From: Rhodotorula mucilaginosa
Taxonomy: Eukaryota; Basidiomycota; Microbotryomycetes; Sporidiobolales; Sporidiobolaceae
Reading direction: 5' to 3'
DNA: 64,000 bases
Assembly: GCA_034406715.1 (NCBI GenBank)
Contig: CP137864.1
Location: forward strand, 744,001-808,000
The notes beneath the pieces are model-generated. The model worked only from the letters and a program-made list of their open reading frames with translations, did not search any database and had not been told where the DNA came from. Of the stretch, positions 20,904-32,171 are shown piece after piece. The translations under genes were made by a program, and so were the position numbers. How positions within the stretch are numbered: position 1 is the stretch's first letter; the number at the start of each line of letters is the position of its first letter.

Positions 20904-22256
20904 CGTGACTATGCCGGCTGGTGGGCTTCAGGAGTGACAGACACTCATCACAACCCGCGTCGTTCGTTCGTCGTTGCACAGCCTCGTCCGCCCATTTGTC
21001 TCTCTCGCTCACGCACCCCTGCAGCGGGAATAGCGCTACATGCTCTGTGGTCCGACTCTGCTTCTCGTCACCGGTGGCCTCCTACCGCCCTACTCGGCCG
21101 GCTTCTCGTATCTGCTGCTGCGCACTCGAACTTGGCTGCGGTGTGCGAGTCTGCTCCCCCAGCTGCGCCCGCCCGCCCGCTCGGAAGACCGATTATACAG
21201 ACAGACTATGCTGCAGTCGCTCTCTTGGGCTCGCTCGTGCCACCTCAGAACTATTCCCGGCCTTAAGGATCCCACGCCACCACTCGTCCTCTTCTTGACG
21301 TTGCGCCGGTGCGCTCGCTGTGCACGCACCAAGCGATTGCTGGCCTGCATTCAGCTGCAGGCTGTACTGTAAGGTACAAGTCATCGGCATCTGCCTTTGG
21401 ACCCGCCAGCGACTGGGATTCGATTCTCCCGCTGAGAACAAAGGAAAAGAGCTTTCGGCGGCAAGGGCTTTCTTTGTCGACGCTCTGCAAGGCAAGTATG
21501 TAAAGTAAGCGGAGGCACTACTCGCTGTTCTAAGCGCCAGGCCAGACCCGCAAGTCCGTCCGACGTCCGGTCCCGCCATATGGAACGGCGGCATCACCGA
21601 CTTTGCACAATGAAACACGGGTCAGGGCTAGCCCTTGCAATTTGACATGCATATTCACCACTCGGATACTTTTCGGGCGTGGGAAAAAAAAGTTCGCACC
21701 GCGAGGTCTACGATTCTGCAGACTACAGTCCGTTTAGAGGCCGTTTCCGGTATGGTCAGCAGGATCGCTACCCTGCTACTCCGATCGGAGGCATCGCCCA
21801 ATAGACCACCGCAAGGGACCATGATTCTCTCGCAAATCAGCACGCAGGAAGAAGAGTGGGAAGAACGATCAAGTTGCAAAAGTTGCAAAGTTGCGAGGGG
21901 GATGCGAAGAGAGAAAGTTGCGAGTGGAAACGACCAAGAGAGAGCGAGGGTACTGCCAGAGGAATCTAACCAAAAAGGGGGAGTAAAACGGTACACCAGA
22001 TAATAGGACGAAAAGAAGGTACTGCTTGTGATACTGCGTCTAGTAGCGACGGAACCCGGTGCGCCTGGAGGAGGCGCGCGTAAGAAAGGAAGGCGAAATC
22101 GAGGAGAGGTGATAGGATTATCGACGACAAGGCCCAGGACGATGAGAGGCGAAAAAGGCGAGAGAGACAGAAAGGTTGATCGGGCCACGGTGGCGGTCAA
22201 GCGAAAGACCGGCTGGGATATAATAAGAGGGGAGGAGCCGGAGCGCCAGACGGTGC
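20904..22256. other. Intergenic region between SEC9 promoter and cyclin 3' end
   Basis: About 1.35 kb holding the SEC9 promoter side and the downstream side of the cyclin gene. No motif-bearing frame on either strand; 21840-22020 is purine rich. I see no gene. Confidence 0.45.
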
Positions 22257-23665
22257 TCAACATGTCGGCGCGACCAGGGCGTTGACGGCATCGGGAGGAC
22301 CGGTAACCGGGTCGGCCACAATGGACTCTGCGTCGTCGTAGGGCTGATGCAGCGCCGCGTACGCGGCGAGCTTCGCGGCGGCCTCGGCGCCGACGACCTG
22401 GCACGAATCGGGTCCGGTCGGCCAGGCCTTGTCGTTCGTCGTTTCCGGAGTCAAGGGACCGGCGGGAGTACACGGCGATATGGGAGTGTGCATGCCGTGG
22501 CCGTGGCCGTGTCCCGTTGGCGACGAGGCATACGACGAGCACGCGGTCGAGGGGGCGCGAGACGAAGACCGCGAGTACGGCGACGACGTCCGGTACTCGG
22601 GTCGGCTCCGGCGATGGGAAGACCGAGTCGACGAGCCGGAGGGAGACGCCGAGCTGTCGTACAGGGAAGAGGCGGAGGACGACGCGGAGCTGTGATTCGG
22701 GTGACCGCGGAGGAGCGCCATGGCGACTTCGGAAGCGTTCCGGTGGCGCTGGCGCAGCGTGTTCGGCGAAGGAGACCGCGACGTCGACGGAGAGGGGGTC
22801 GGCGCCTGCACGTCGCGACGACGTTTCCGGTCCTCCATCGACTTGCGCTGCTGTTCCTGTGCTGCGAGGGCGAGCGAACGGGCGAGCTCTCGCTCGGCCT
22901 CGTACGGGCCGACCACCTCGTGCACCCAGAGCTCGAGCTCTTCGTCGCGAACCACAACGTTCCAGCTGTCAATACATGGGAGAGGGGTCAGCTTCTCTCG
23001 AGGTTACACGCGGCGCCGGAAAGAGAGCCTCGGTGGAGACGTACCCAAGGAAAGCGAACAACTCTCGCTCCATCTGGTTGACCTCGCGGAGCTCAAACAA
23101 GCCCTGGCCGACGATCTGCCAGCTCTTGTTCGAGTAGGTGTCGTCCATCGAGATTTTGCTGCTGAGCATCAAGGACGAGAGGAAGAGGCGATGCGGCGAA
23201 GTCGAAGTACCGCGAGCGGAGGGATACCGCTGCTTGAGGCGGGTCAGGAGCAAGAGCGCCTGGTGGGTGATGGAGACCGGAAGGCGAGTGCGGTACAACG
23301 CGTAGGCCTGTATGCGAGAGAGGGTCAGTCCCATGTCTCGACGGGGACAGGAGTCTCGGAATGCGCCGGGGCCTCGGACGCACGATGAATTCGCCCAGGT
23401 TGGGGACGGCGGCGGCGTCGACTGGCGGCTTGGCCTCGCCGTTCGCCTGTTGAGGTTGCTGAGGCGCGACGCTGAACAGGGAAGCGATGACATGCTCGCA
23501 CAAGAGGGCGAGATCTGCAGCCGGCGAAAGTGACCGAAAAAGCGGCGATGAGCCCGCGTGCTTGATGTCAGCGAGCGAGCCCTCTTTGGCCAACCCGGAA
23601 GCTCGACGCGCGCGGAGCGGGACGATAGACGTACCTTGGAATCCGTAGTAGCGATCTGAAGGCAT
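22257..23665 (-). CDS. PCL-type (Pho85-class) cyclin
   Basis: Predicted 377 residues from exons 23665-23635, 23514-23384, 23307-23045 and 22965-22257. The cyclin box is rebuilt by splicing: DLALLCEHVIASLF, then AYALYRTRLPVSITHQALLL, RLKQRYPSARGTSTSPHRLF, SSLMLSSKISMDDTYSNKSW and REVNQMERELFAFLGWNVVV. This is the layout of fungal Pcl1/Pcl2/Pcl9 and Clg1 cyclins, which bind Pho85/CDK5-like kinases and act in G1 and polarity. After the box comes a long Ser/Pro-rich tail with many S/T-P sites and a His-Gly run (GHGHGHGMH). The start at 23665 was chosen because the box begins soon after it; the frame stays open upstream without conserved sequence. Confidence 0.75.
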
Positions 23666-24496
23666 TATGCACCGGTCCGGGTGGGCAGAGGAAGGCGATA
23701 CAGAGCGGCGGCGGTTGGCCTGAGAAACGTCCGAGTGCCGGCTATTGGCGTCGTTCGCGTGACTGGGGAGATGCCGAGCGAGTGGCAGACAGGCAGTCGG
23801 GCCAATGTACGTCAGGCGAGTGCTCTCTAGACTCGTCGAGTGTGGCGCGCCCGGAGGTGTATTGGGAGCGGCGACGTGCGAGATGCGCAAAGGGTTGAAC
23901 CGAGGCAATGACTGATCTCCGACGTTTTGCGTCCGAAGAGTGCTGGTTGCTCGTTGCGGTGCCCGGGTTATCGAGGGACTGGCGGCGTGAGTGGGTGAAG
24001 GAAGGAGACCCAAGACCGTCCTGGTAAGGAGCGAGGGGATAGGGATAGGAGCGTCGGACAGCAGACACACACCCGCGGTGAGTCCGCGGATGAGGGCCAC
24101 GCCTTCTTCCGTTCACTCACGCGCGCTTGACGGCCAGGCACGCTTTCACCTTGCCCTATTTTCCCCCCGCAGCTCCGCGCTCATTTTTTTTGATCGCCCC
24201 GCGCATCAGTTCGGTCTCCAGCTTTTCCGAGTTGCCCCCTGTCTCTCGGCTCGTCTCGCTCGGACAGCACGGCTGCGGCAGAATCCCCTTGAGCAAGAAT
24301 CAGCAGCGGCTTTTTGCCACCAGCAGTCGAGTTTGAGCCCGTCTCCCGCGACAGCTATTGGGGACGACGTAGACCAGAGATACACGTACTCAAATAAATC
24401 TAGGTATCCATCGGTCGTCGCCAAGGCTACGTAACAGGCAAGCAGGCACACTTGACTCCATGCTCAGCTCGGTCTCGTGGTACGTGCGTTCGGTGC
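23666..24496. other. Upstream region of the cyclin gene, left side of the gene-poor island
   Basis: About 830 bp up to the MITE insertion. Probably cyclin promoter and 5' UTR. The cyclin frame remains open through part of it, without recognisable protein sequence. The last 8 bp (24489-24496, TTCGGTGC) are the left copy of the target duplication. Confidence 0.45.
24489..24496 (+). repeat. Left target-site duplication of the hAT MITE
   Basis: TTCGGTGC, identical to the copy at 24964-24971 on the other side of the element. Confidence 0.85.
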
Positions 24497-24963
24497 CAGG
24501 GTTGGGTTTCTACCAATTTCAGGTAGGTAGAAATCAGAAATGTCGAGCGGTCTCAATTTTTACCTCGGTAAAAACTAGACAGAAATTAGGTAGAAATCAG
24601 TAATGGTATTTGGAATACAATTGGTTCTTTTACAGTTCTATTAGAGTTTCTTTGGCTGTTCGGTCGCTGAGTTATCCTCCTCGGCAGAATGCGGCCAGCT
24701 TTTCTATTCTCCTTTAGTGGGCTTTGCTAACGCAGCCGGATCTCCTCATCTGCATGCTTTATGCGCTCCTGCAGCCTATGCATGCACTCTTAACACTTCC
24801 CTGACCCTATAGCCTCACTTTGAGCGTGTCTAGAGCGCTGCAGAACGAGAAGAGTTTCTACCTCCTGAAGGTAGAAATTGCTGTTCGCCTATTTTTACCG
24901 AGGTAGTAGTTAATTTCTACCAATTTCGACATTTTGGTATTCCTACCTGCCTACCCAACCCTG
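24497..24963. mobile_element. hAT-type MITE (non-autonomous DNA transposon), well preserved
   Basis: A 467-bp AT-rich element in GC-rich surroundings. Its ends are perfect 11-bp inverted repeats, CAGGGTTGGGT at 24497-24507 and its complement at 24953-24963. It is flanked by an identical 8-bp direct repeat, TTCGGTGC, at 24489-24496 and 24964-24971. An 8-bp duplication plus ends starting CAGGG fit the hAT superfamily. Subterminal regions repeat GGTAGAAAT and its complement at least five times and carry a matching TTTTTACC-CGGTAAAAA block on the left (about 24557-24574) and TTTTTACCGAGGTA on the right (about 24892-24905), like transposase-binding sites. There is no coding capacity, so it would depend on a hAT transposase elsewhere. 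The exact target duplication suggests a recent insertion. Confidence 0.85.
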
Positions 24964-24971
24964 TTCGGTGC
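24964..24971 (+). repeat. Right target-site duplication of the hAT MITE
   Basis: TTCGGTGC directly after the right inverted repeat, matching the left flank base for base. Confidence 0.85.
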
Positions 24972-27900
24972 ACCGCATTTTTGGAAGCGGGCTCCGCTCC
25001 ATTTCCGACGTCTCTTCACGTGCTTCCGGGGCCTACATAAATCAACCACAGCAGCCGCATCTCGTTACATACTGTACAACACTGCATACTGCTCCAGGCC
25101 AATTGATACCATGCGACCTGTACAAGCATCGCAGGGCTGCGGGACAGCCAGTCCGGGCGGCTAAGAGATGTCCGAAACATCGCACCCCCCCCTCTTTGCC
25201 GAAAAATCTCGTTGCGCGAGCTCGAGTACAGTCCAGGCTTTAATCTGCTTTAAATACTGCAGCTTGTGAATGCACTTGCTGTAGACTGCAGGCCGCTCGC
25301 TGCAGCTCGAGGCCTCAGTCTAGCCGTGGCCGCCTCATCATGTCCGAGGACAGCTGCAGCCTTGGCTGCAGCTCAGTCACAGAAGTCGTTACGCTAATAG
25401 AATTGGCTAATGACTTGACTAGGTTATTTTCGGCTTGATCGGCTGATAACATACAGCTGCAGTTCTCCGAGCTCTACTGTATACAGCAACAAGTCCGGAG
25501 TAAGATGCGCATATGCACGGACTTCTCTCGGCCGCACTGTATGTTCGAGCATAACTGGGATTCGTTGATCTCGCCGCGCAGAGCTGCCTTCTCTATCATA
25601 TCGCACCTCCCGCTTGAAAAAGGACCACAAAGCTATATTTGGTTCCACCGAGAGAGCCGGCTATGTATATAACCTGTACAGGAGGACAGACCCGAAGGCA
25701 GACGCGGTAAAGCTCACGCCGCTGACGGTTCTGAGCCTTCCTTACGCTATGCATCAGCTGTCCTATGCATATTGTATAGGAGCGGACCGCTCACGTGCAT
25801 GCATGCAATGCGAACGAGAGAAAGGAGAGTACATGGAGCCCCGATCGAACCGTGCAATCAAGCTAAATTTCGGAGTTTGAACGAGTGATCGACATGCGTG
25901 GCTGGCTTGTTCACGCGGCCGAAGTGCGGCCGAATTCGAACTCGGACAACTCCTGCGACGCCGAGCGCCGTCCGCTCTGCCGCCGCCCAAGCTGTTGGCC
26001 AAGCCATTCTAATCTCCCTGCGCCCATGCGTTGGCCGGTCTCGCGCCCGCGCCATCTTAACCGCCCATCAGATAAGGGGCGCCCAGACCATGGCCAGCAG
26101 CAGTAATGAAATGCCAGGATCGATGGAGCTCTGCAAGAGCGTGGCGGACTCGGAAAGTACACGTGCGAGGCTCCCTGAAGCGCAAGACTGGCCGAAAGCT
26201 GCTCGTAACCGAGCCTTTTGCAAGCGCGGGCGCCCATATACGTACTCCGGATGACTTGCGCTCTGTAAAGCTAAGCGATTGGAGCATTATAAGCGCAAGT
26301 GTCACTTATAGCTGTGGTCGATAGGCGAAGCGTGCGCTAAGCACGCCGACTCGAAGGGTCCAAATTGGCCTTCTTTTCGTATTTAAGGGGTCGATCTGCG
26401 CCTCGCGTGCTCGATGACCTGGTCAGGTTGCACGCCGCTGTCCGGACATGGTTGATCTGCCTTGCCGTGATGCTCGTTCCGCTGCGAGCGGCGGAAACTG
26501 CTGCGACTGGCTTGCGTTCAGCATACGAGGGTCCTGCGCCACCGAGCAACAAACGCCGTGCTGGGCCCGCTAGAGTGTCTAGATCGCGTTGAGAGCCGCC
26601 CACACTATGACACTTTTCGCACGTGCGCTTCACGCTCCCTCCTCTACGAGTCATGACGGCACCCGCTGTGTGCCGCTGGTGGCGAAAGGGTCCGGAAATC
26701 CAACCCTTCAGCTTGCTCTGCCTGACCCGCCATCGGATGTTTGCAACGAGCCTTCGATCGCGAGCGCTGCGCTCTGCAGCCGTCTGAGCTAGTGCCTGGA
26801 TGCGGTAAACTCCGGAGGTGTGGTTCGCTTGAGGCGAGGCGAGGATGCAGCAGCTTGCTCGCCGGTGGAGGAGTCAAGACTCGCTGCTGGCTCGGACGTA
26901 GACAGCGTATCCCACGTTCAACGATGCATATGGCTCACCACTTCGTCGATGTGCACGTAGAGTCTACCGCTCCGAATCTGGACGGAAGCGTGCGCAAGCT
27001 TCGCAGGTTCCCGCGACTTTCTCGCTTTTCGATTGACGGTTGACATGCATATGCTTGCACGCTTTGCCTCGAAGCAAGGTCATCTGCGCGGCGGCGTATG
27101 CAAGAAGCCTCAAGCTGGCCCTGCGCGAGGTCCCCTTTGAGCGCACTGCGGAACCAGAGCCTCTCGCTCGGGACCTGCAGGGACGGAGAAAGCAAGATCG
27201 CGCGAGCAGTGTCGGTCCCTTCGTCGAGATAGCCTCTAAGGCTTTCGCCAAGTCATCCAATCGGTCTCCCGAGAGCCAAAGAGAGCCACAGAGCAGCGCT
27301 CTCGTCATGCAGGACGGCGCGAAGCAGCAGTGCTGACCGGGAGGGCGCGAGTTCTTGTTTCGAACCTGCCAGATTGCGCCGTTTCGCTCGACGGACGGTT
27401 TAAACCTGTGCTTACGACCGCGCGAGCGGCGACTGGACTTCATGTTATCGGAATGCACTTCCCGCTCGTCTCGGGCCATGAAAGAATCCATTACGACACT
27501 TGATGGGAGCCGAGCGGTCGATCACTTTGACGCACCCTGTCCTCGACGATCTTTCGAGGCCGGTCCGCTTTGTTCTTTGCCATAATGTCATACGCAAAGC
27601 GACACGCCTTATCTCGAGAAGCTCATGACGTGTACGCGCGCGCGCCGCTTCTCAAGATGATCCTATCGCTCCTTGAAGCTCATGACGATCGCTTCCTCGA
27701 ATGCAATTGCAAGGAGAAGTCTTACGGGTTAGGGCGCGCCGGCGGGTTCCTGCGCTCGAAGACTTATATTCGAACCGGTCTGTTCTTTACGCCGGCGATC
27801 TCCCATTATGATGCGGGACTGCCGTTCATTCTTCCGCCGCTCTCCCGCTTATAGCCTCTCAAATAGATGCTCTCCGCGATTCACTCAGGGCAATGGAGTC

Positions 27901-28789
27901 TCATGACCCAACTTGAACGCGGGTGATCTGAGACCTGCACGCGGCATGCAGGAAGAGAGACGGGTGGCAGCGCTTAAACATATTCCCGGGACGATTACAT
28001 CACGAGCTGTCGCTCTCCTCGGCTCGGTGGTCGCCGGAGACCTGCATAGCGGCGATATGCAGGACACTTGAAGAACTTGCGTCACTCTGCCGATCTTGGC
28101 CATAGAAAGCGAGGACATCGTCTCGAGCCGTAGGCAAGCCAAAGCAGGTCGCAACATCGTCACGTCACCCTCGCACGCGAATGCATATGCTTGTCCGTCG
28201 GGATTCGGAGAATTGCGGGTAGGATTGCACCGGTCATGCGCCGTGGCTACGCGGGACTTCATAAAGGGAAAAATGAAGTCGGGACGAATGACGAGAGCAA
28301 GCGGCGGCGAAATGTAGAGGCAATAGAAGGGTCGTACTTTATAGCGATCTGTTAACTGTTAAGGGAAGCAACTCAGCGCCCGTGCGCGAAGTAACGTCAC
28401 GCTAGACAGCACAAGGCCACCACCGCGGAAAACCCCCAGTCTCGTGACCGCATCAGAAATCCGGAGCCATATTGATCTCTGCATCGACGCGGGCCCGGGC
28501 GGATTGTACGGCCGCCCGTTTGACAGTAAAGCCGGCCCGCATCGCAACGTTGAGTCCGCCCGTCGGTGTGCGTTTTCATCAAGCGCGGGTCCCGAGACTC
28601 GGAGTGCGGTGGCGACAAAATCGGAGGACGACTCACGCTTAGCAGTGATGAGCTTGTTGAGATGCGTATTCGGGCCCAGCGGCGAGAGCCTATACCGATC
28701 GGGAAGTGTTAGTGTCCGTGCCATCGAGCGAAGGGTGCATGTTGAGCGAAAGTCGGACGCGGGATTAAGGAGGCTCCGACAGTCCTAGC
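24972..28789. other. Gene-poor island, no supported gene
   Basis: About 3.8 kb with no recognisable protein motif in any frame; open frames are short and change codon bias along their length. Local features are a cluster of CTGCAG sites at about 25250-25370, a CATGCATGCA-type run near 25797-25810, and a 13-bp repeat GAAGCTCATGACG at about 27619 and 27677. Composition is mixed, with AT-richer patches. It could be decayed transposon sequence or simply unconstrained DNA. No tRNA-like cloverleaf was seen. Confidence 0.4.
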
Positions 28790-30000
28790 AGGGACTAGTT
28801 TTCCTCCGCAAGTAGTAGGTTTGCTGAGATAGTGATATGTTGTATTGATCGTCATGGCCGTGGGGGGGATTGGGGTGCAGAGGAGAAGGGGAGAGGGGTC
28901 GGCGAGAAACGTACAAGAGGTGAAGCGCCGATAGCGCGACGAGGCAGAGCGTGAGAGCGGACAAAGAGCAATGACTGTGTGCCACAAGACATGTGTCAGT
29001 GGACGGCATTCTGGCGTGGACGGTGTTGCTAGTGCGCAAGACCAGCGACGGCCGTCGAGATGGCATCAAATAAGGCTGAAACTTGAGATAAAAACGTTGT
29101 CTTCCTCAGCAGAAGTAGGATGTTGCGAGACTAGGTCTCTTGGTACGTTGTATCATCTCGCGCCAAACTCGGAAAGAGGCCGTCGCTGGTCTTGCTGATG
29201 GAAGCCGAGATGAAGCGGGACTCACGCAGCAAGTTTCGATAGCAGTCGCACCGGCGTTGGAGAGTAGCTGCACGACACGCGGAATGTACGGTCAGTGCTG
29301 TCGTCGCTGGCTGCGGTTATTGGCTTGTTCCGAGGGGTCGATTTCCGTTGGTCCGCCATGCTCGCTTCGAGCGCGGGCCAAAGGATCCTGGGGTTGAAGA
29401 CATGTATTGAGTCACCATGTCCGGCCTCGACCTTGTCAGGAAGAGGCGGCGGATGCTGGGAAAAAATTAGATATTTGCAGTCATGTCCTTTGTCGATTCG
29501 GTTCGACTCGACTCGACGGGCGTTGGCGAAGGTGCGGCGATGTGTGGTGGAGAGCGGCGAGCGCGGTGGAAGGCGCGACTGAACGAGAGCGAGGGAAAAA
29601 GACCAGCTCACCAGCAGCGATCCAGGAGCGGTGCGCGTGGCAGTCCAGCGAGAGCAAGTAGGGCGAGATGTCGAAGGCTGCGAGAAGGGGCGAGAGCGCG
29701 AGTCAGCTTGTGTCCAACACGTCCACGGGGTTGCTTGCGAGCGCGTGTGCGTGCGTGGATGAAGGCATCAGATCAAGTGTATTTGCGACTCGGCATGCTC
29801 GACACAGAAAACGCAGGCGTGCGCTCAGGGAACTGAGGCAGCAGTGTTGACGGTTGAGCTGTACGACCTGGTTTCGAACAGTGTCGTCCTTTGCAAGAAG
29901 GGGAGGTTGCAAGGCTGTGCACGGCCAGGCTGGTCCAGCATCAGTCGAATCGGAAGACTTACCGAGCCGAGCGAGTGAAGTGGAAGAAGAAGAGAGCGAG
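28790..30000 (-). other. Possible unidentified spliced gene(s), exon fragments only
   Basis: Several minus-strand pieces look like exons: good GT-AG borders, CTGAC branch sites and G/C-ending codons. The best is 29677-29612, flanked by CTCGCAG and GTGAGC, reading FDISPYLLSLDCHAHRSWIA. Another is a 42-nt piece ending at about 29225 before GTGAGTCCC, reading LLSNAGATAIETCC in one frame. A third, after CTATCTCAG near 28828, would end QTYYLRRKTSPC at about 28791. I could not join them with consistent phases, and no family comes to mind, so this is a candidate region, not a gene model. The remaining bases to the REX4 stop look like UTR or intergenic DNA. Confidence 0.25.
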
Positions 30001-30162
30001 ACGCGAGCAGCCAGCCGCGACTCCGAAGGGACAGCTCAGCCCGCGCCAGAAACTTTTTCACTTGAAGAAGAATCGGGTTCTTCAAGGACATGCAGCGTCG
30101 GCAAGTAAAGTATAACAACACAGAGTAACAGAGAATTCGCCAGAAAGCGCGGGCGCGCGCGC

Positions 30163-31890
30163 TTAGTCGTCCTCCCACCACCCATCCTTGGCGGCAGGTC
30201 TCTTCGACGCGTCCCCTCCGAACGCAGCAGCGCCTGCTCCTCCCTTCGCCTTCCCCTTCTGCTGCACCTGCTTCTTCTTCTGCTTCTTCTTGTCATTCTG
30301 CGGGTTGGCCGGAGCGGGCGCCGGCTGCTCGGTCGGTTTCGGCTGCGCCTCAAAGTCGAACCCGAGGACGAGGTCGTCGCCTTCCTCGACACGGCGCTTC
30401 TTGCGCTTCTCGCTCTCGACCATCTCGGCTTTCTCCTCAGCCTCTTCGTCCCCTTCGCCGTCACTGTCACTCCCGTACCCCCCGAGACCAAGACCGCCTG
30501 AGCCGAGCGCGCGCTCGTTGCGAACATGGCGGAGCGTCGCCGCAAGGCCGAGCGACTGGAGCTTCTTTTTGCCGACGCCCGTCAGGCTGATGTTGGTCAA
30601 GTCGAGCGACTGGAGTGCGACCGTCGTCGTCGTGAGCAGAGACGGGGTCGAGTGCTTCAAGAGCGCGTCTTCCCACGCCGCCTTCTGAGAGCGGTAGATG
30701 GCCATCGTCGCCCGCGCATCGATAATCTAAAGACGCCAAACGAGTCAGCCCAGAGACCTTTCGATACTAGCGAAACAATACACACGGAGCTATGTTCTCC
30801 GGACTGGATATCGACTCCGAGGACGAGCTTGGCAAGCGTCTTGAGACCCGGTCGCTTCGTACGAGCCAGTCCTTGCAGAGGAGAGTATTTTGACGTATCC
30901 CGGGTCATATGGCGAGGGTGAGAAAGCAGAAGGACCTGTCCGGGTCGATGGTCAACGAGGCATTCCGTCGAGGAGAGAACCCTCCGCAGCGAAGAACAAC
31001 TCACTGTGGTATCGTTCGAAAGTGCATGTCCGACCAGGATCCGACCGTCGAGGAGGGCAGAGACTTCTTTCTGAACGTCCGCGAAATTCGGAGCTGGTAG
31101 TCCGGATAGGGGTTAGCACTCTTGACACGCAAACCTGCGGCGAAACGACGCTTCTGACTTGCCATTCCGGAGATCCTCCTCCCGCACACCTGAAACCCAG
31201 GTTCGGTAGTCCGTGACCTTTTCTCGAGGACGCACGAAACGATCGAGGATGGTGCACCCATGGTAGTTGACGATCGAGACTCGCGCCAAAGTCGACTCGA
31301 TGCCTTCAGGTCCGACGCCCACCATCTCGCAATCCATCGCTGCAAGGGGTTTTCGAGTCAGCTCACCCGTCTGCATAGAGCGACGAACCTTTGATACATA
31401 CCGAGGTACTGTCCCGTCCTATCAGGAGAAAGAGAGAGCGTCAGGAATGAACCGCAATCGCCAGGAAAGCGAATCTTCGAGGACATACTCTTGCTGCCAC
31501 GGCGCCGTCCCGCCCTTCATGATCTCGTCCACAGGTACCAGCTGCTTGTTAGCCCGGACGCGCTTTCCCTTCACACGACCTTCACCGTGCTCGCCGTTCG
31601 CCTCGACCGCCTTGGCCTTTCCCTTGGACGAGGAAGTCGACGGTTCCGCCGGCCGTGACTCGTCCGCGCTCGCGACGCTCGAATGTCGGCGCTTCCGCTT
31701 GTGACTGTCTTTGCTCGTTGCGCTCGCCGCCGCCGTCGTCGCTGCTGCTGCCGAGTTGAGGGCCTGCACATCTCGAAAGTCAGCGAACAGGAGCGTGAGC
31801 AGGTTCTCGCTCAACGTCACGCACGGCCCGCAGCGATTTCCAGTTGGAAGAGGGAGCCGCTGCTATAGTCGCAGTCTTGCTTTTCGCCAT
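30163..31890 (-). CDS. REX4: REX4, DEDDh RNA exonuclease of rRNA processing
   Basis: Predicted 445 residues from exons 31890-31825, 31763-31489, 31418-31402 (17 nt), 31339-31163, 31093-31005, 30935-30786 and 30726-30163. Rex4 is a nucleolar 3'-5' exonuclease in pre-rRNA maturation. Motif I is [12 protein letters not shown]; motif II lies in [13 protein letters not shown]; the third region gives [20 protein letters not shown] and the [15 protein letters not shown] end holds the catalytic His and Asp. The N-terminus is Ala/Ser/Lys rich, the C-terminus acidic and then Lys rich ([19 protein letters not shown]), as for nucleolar proteins. One intron (31094-31162) must use a GC donor, GCAAGT, to restore [11 protein letters not shown]; the whole model then sums to a multiple of three. 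Confidence 0.9.
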
Positions 31891-32171
31891 CGCAAATGGC
31901 CTGACGTGAGAAGCGACGCCAGGTCAAGCTGACCTCGACTCTTTTCACGCGCAGGCGCGCGGAAGCACGCTCAAAATTTCGATCGACGCAGGAAAGCTGA
32001 GTAGTCAAGTAGACTGGGAAGGGGCATGCATTTCAGACTGGAGCAACAACAGCATTGTAAGGCGACACAGTGACTACAAGCGGAAAGAGCGAGTCCGAAG
32101 ATCCGGCGCGTCTCAGACTCGTTTCGAGGCGTGAGTTCAAATCGATTGAAGTGGCCGGCATAGAGTCGCCT

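Noticed and set aside
23670-24116. Extended N-terminus of the cyclin
   Set aside because: The minus-strand frame is open upstream of 23665, but the cyclin box follows the 23665 start within about ten codons after splicing; upstream peptide looks random.
25240-25400. CTGCAG-rich cluster as a tandem repeat
   Set aside because: The sites are unevenly spaced and the sequences between them are not alike.
27740-27800. tRNA-like T-loop (GGTTCGAAT on the minus strand)
   Set aside because: No matching acceptor, D or anticodon stems around it.
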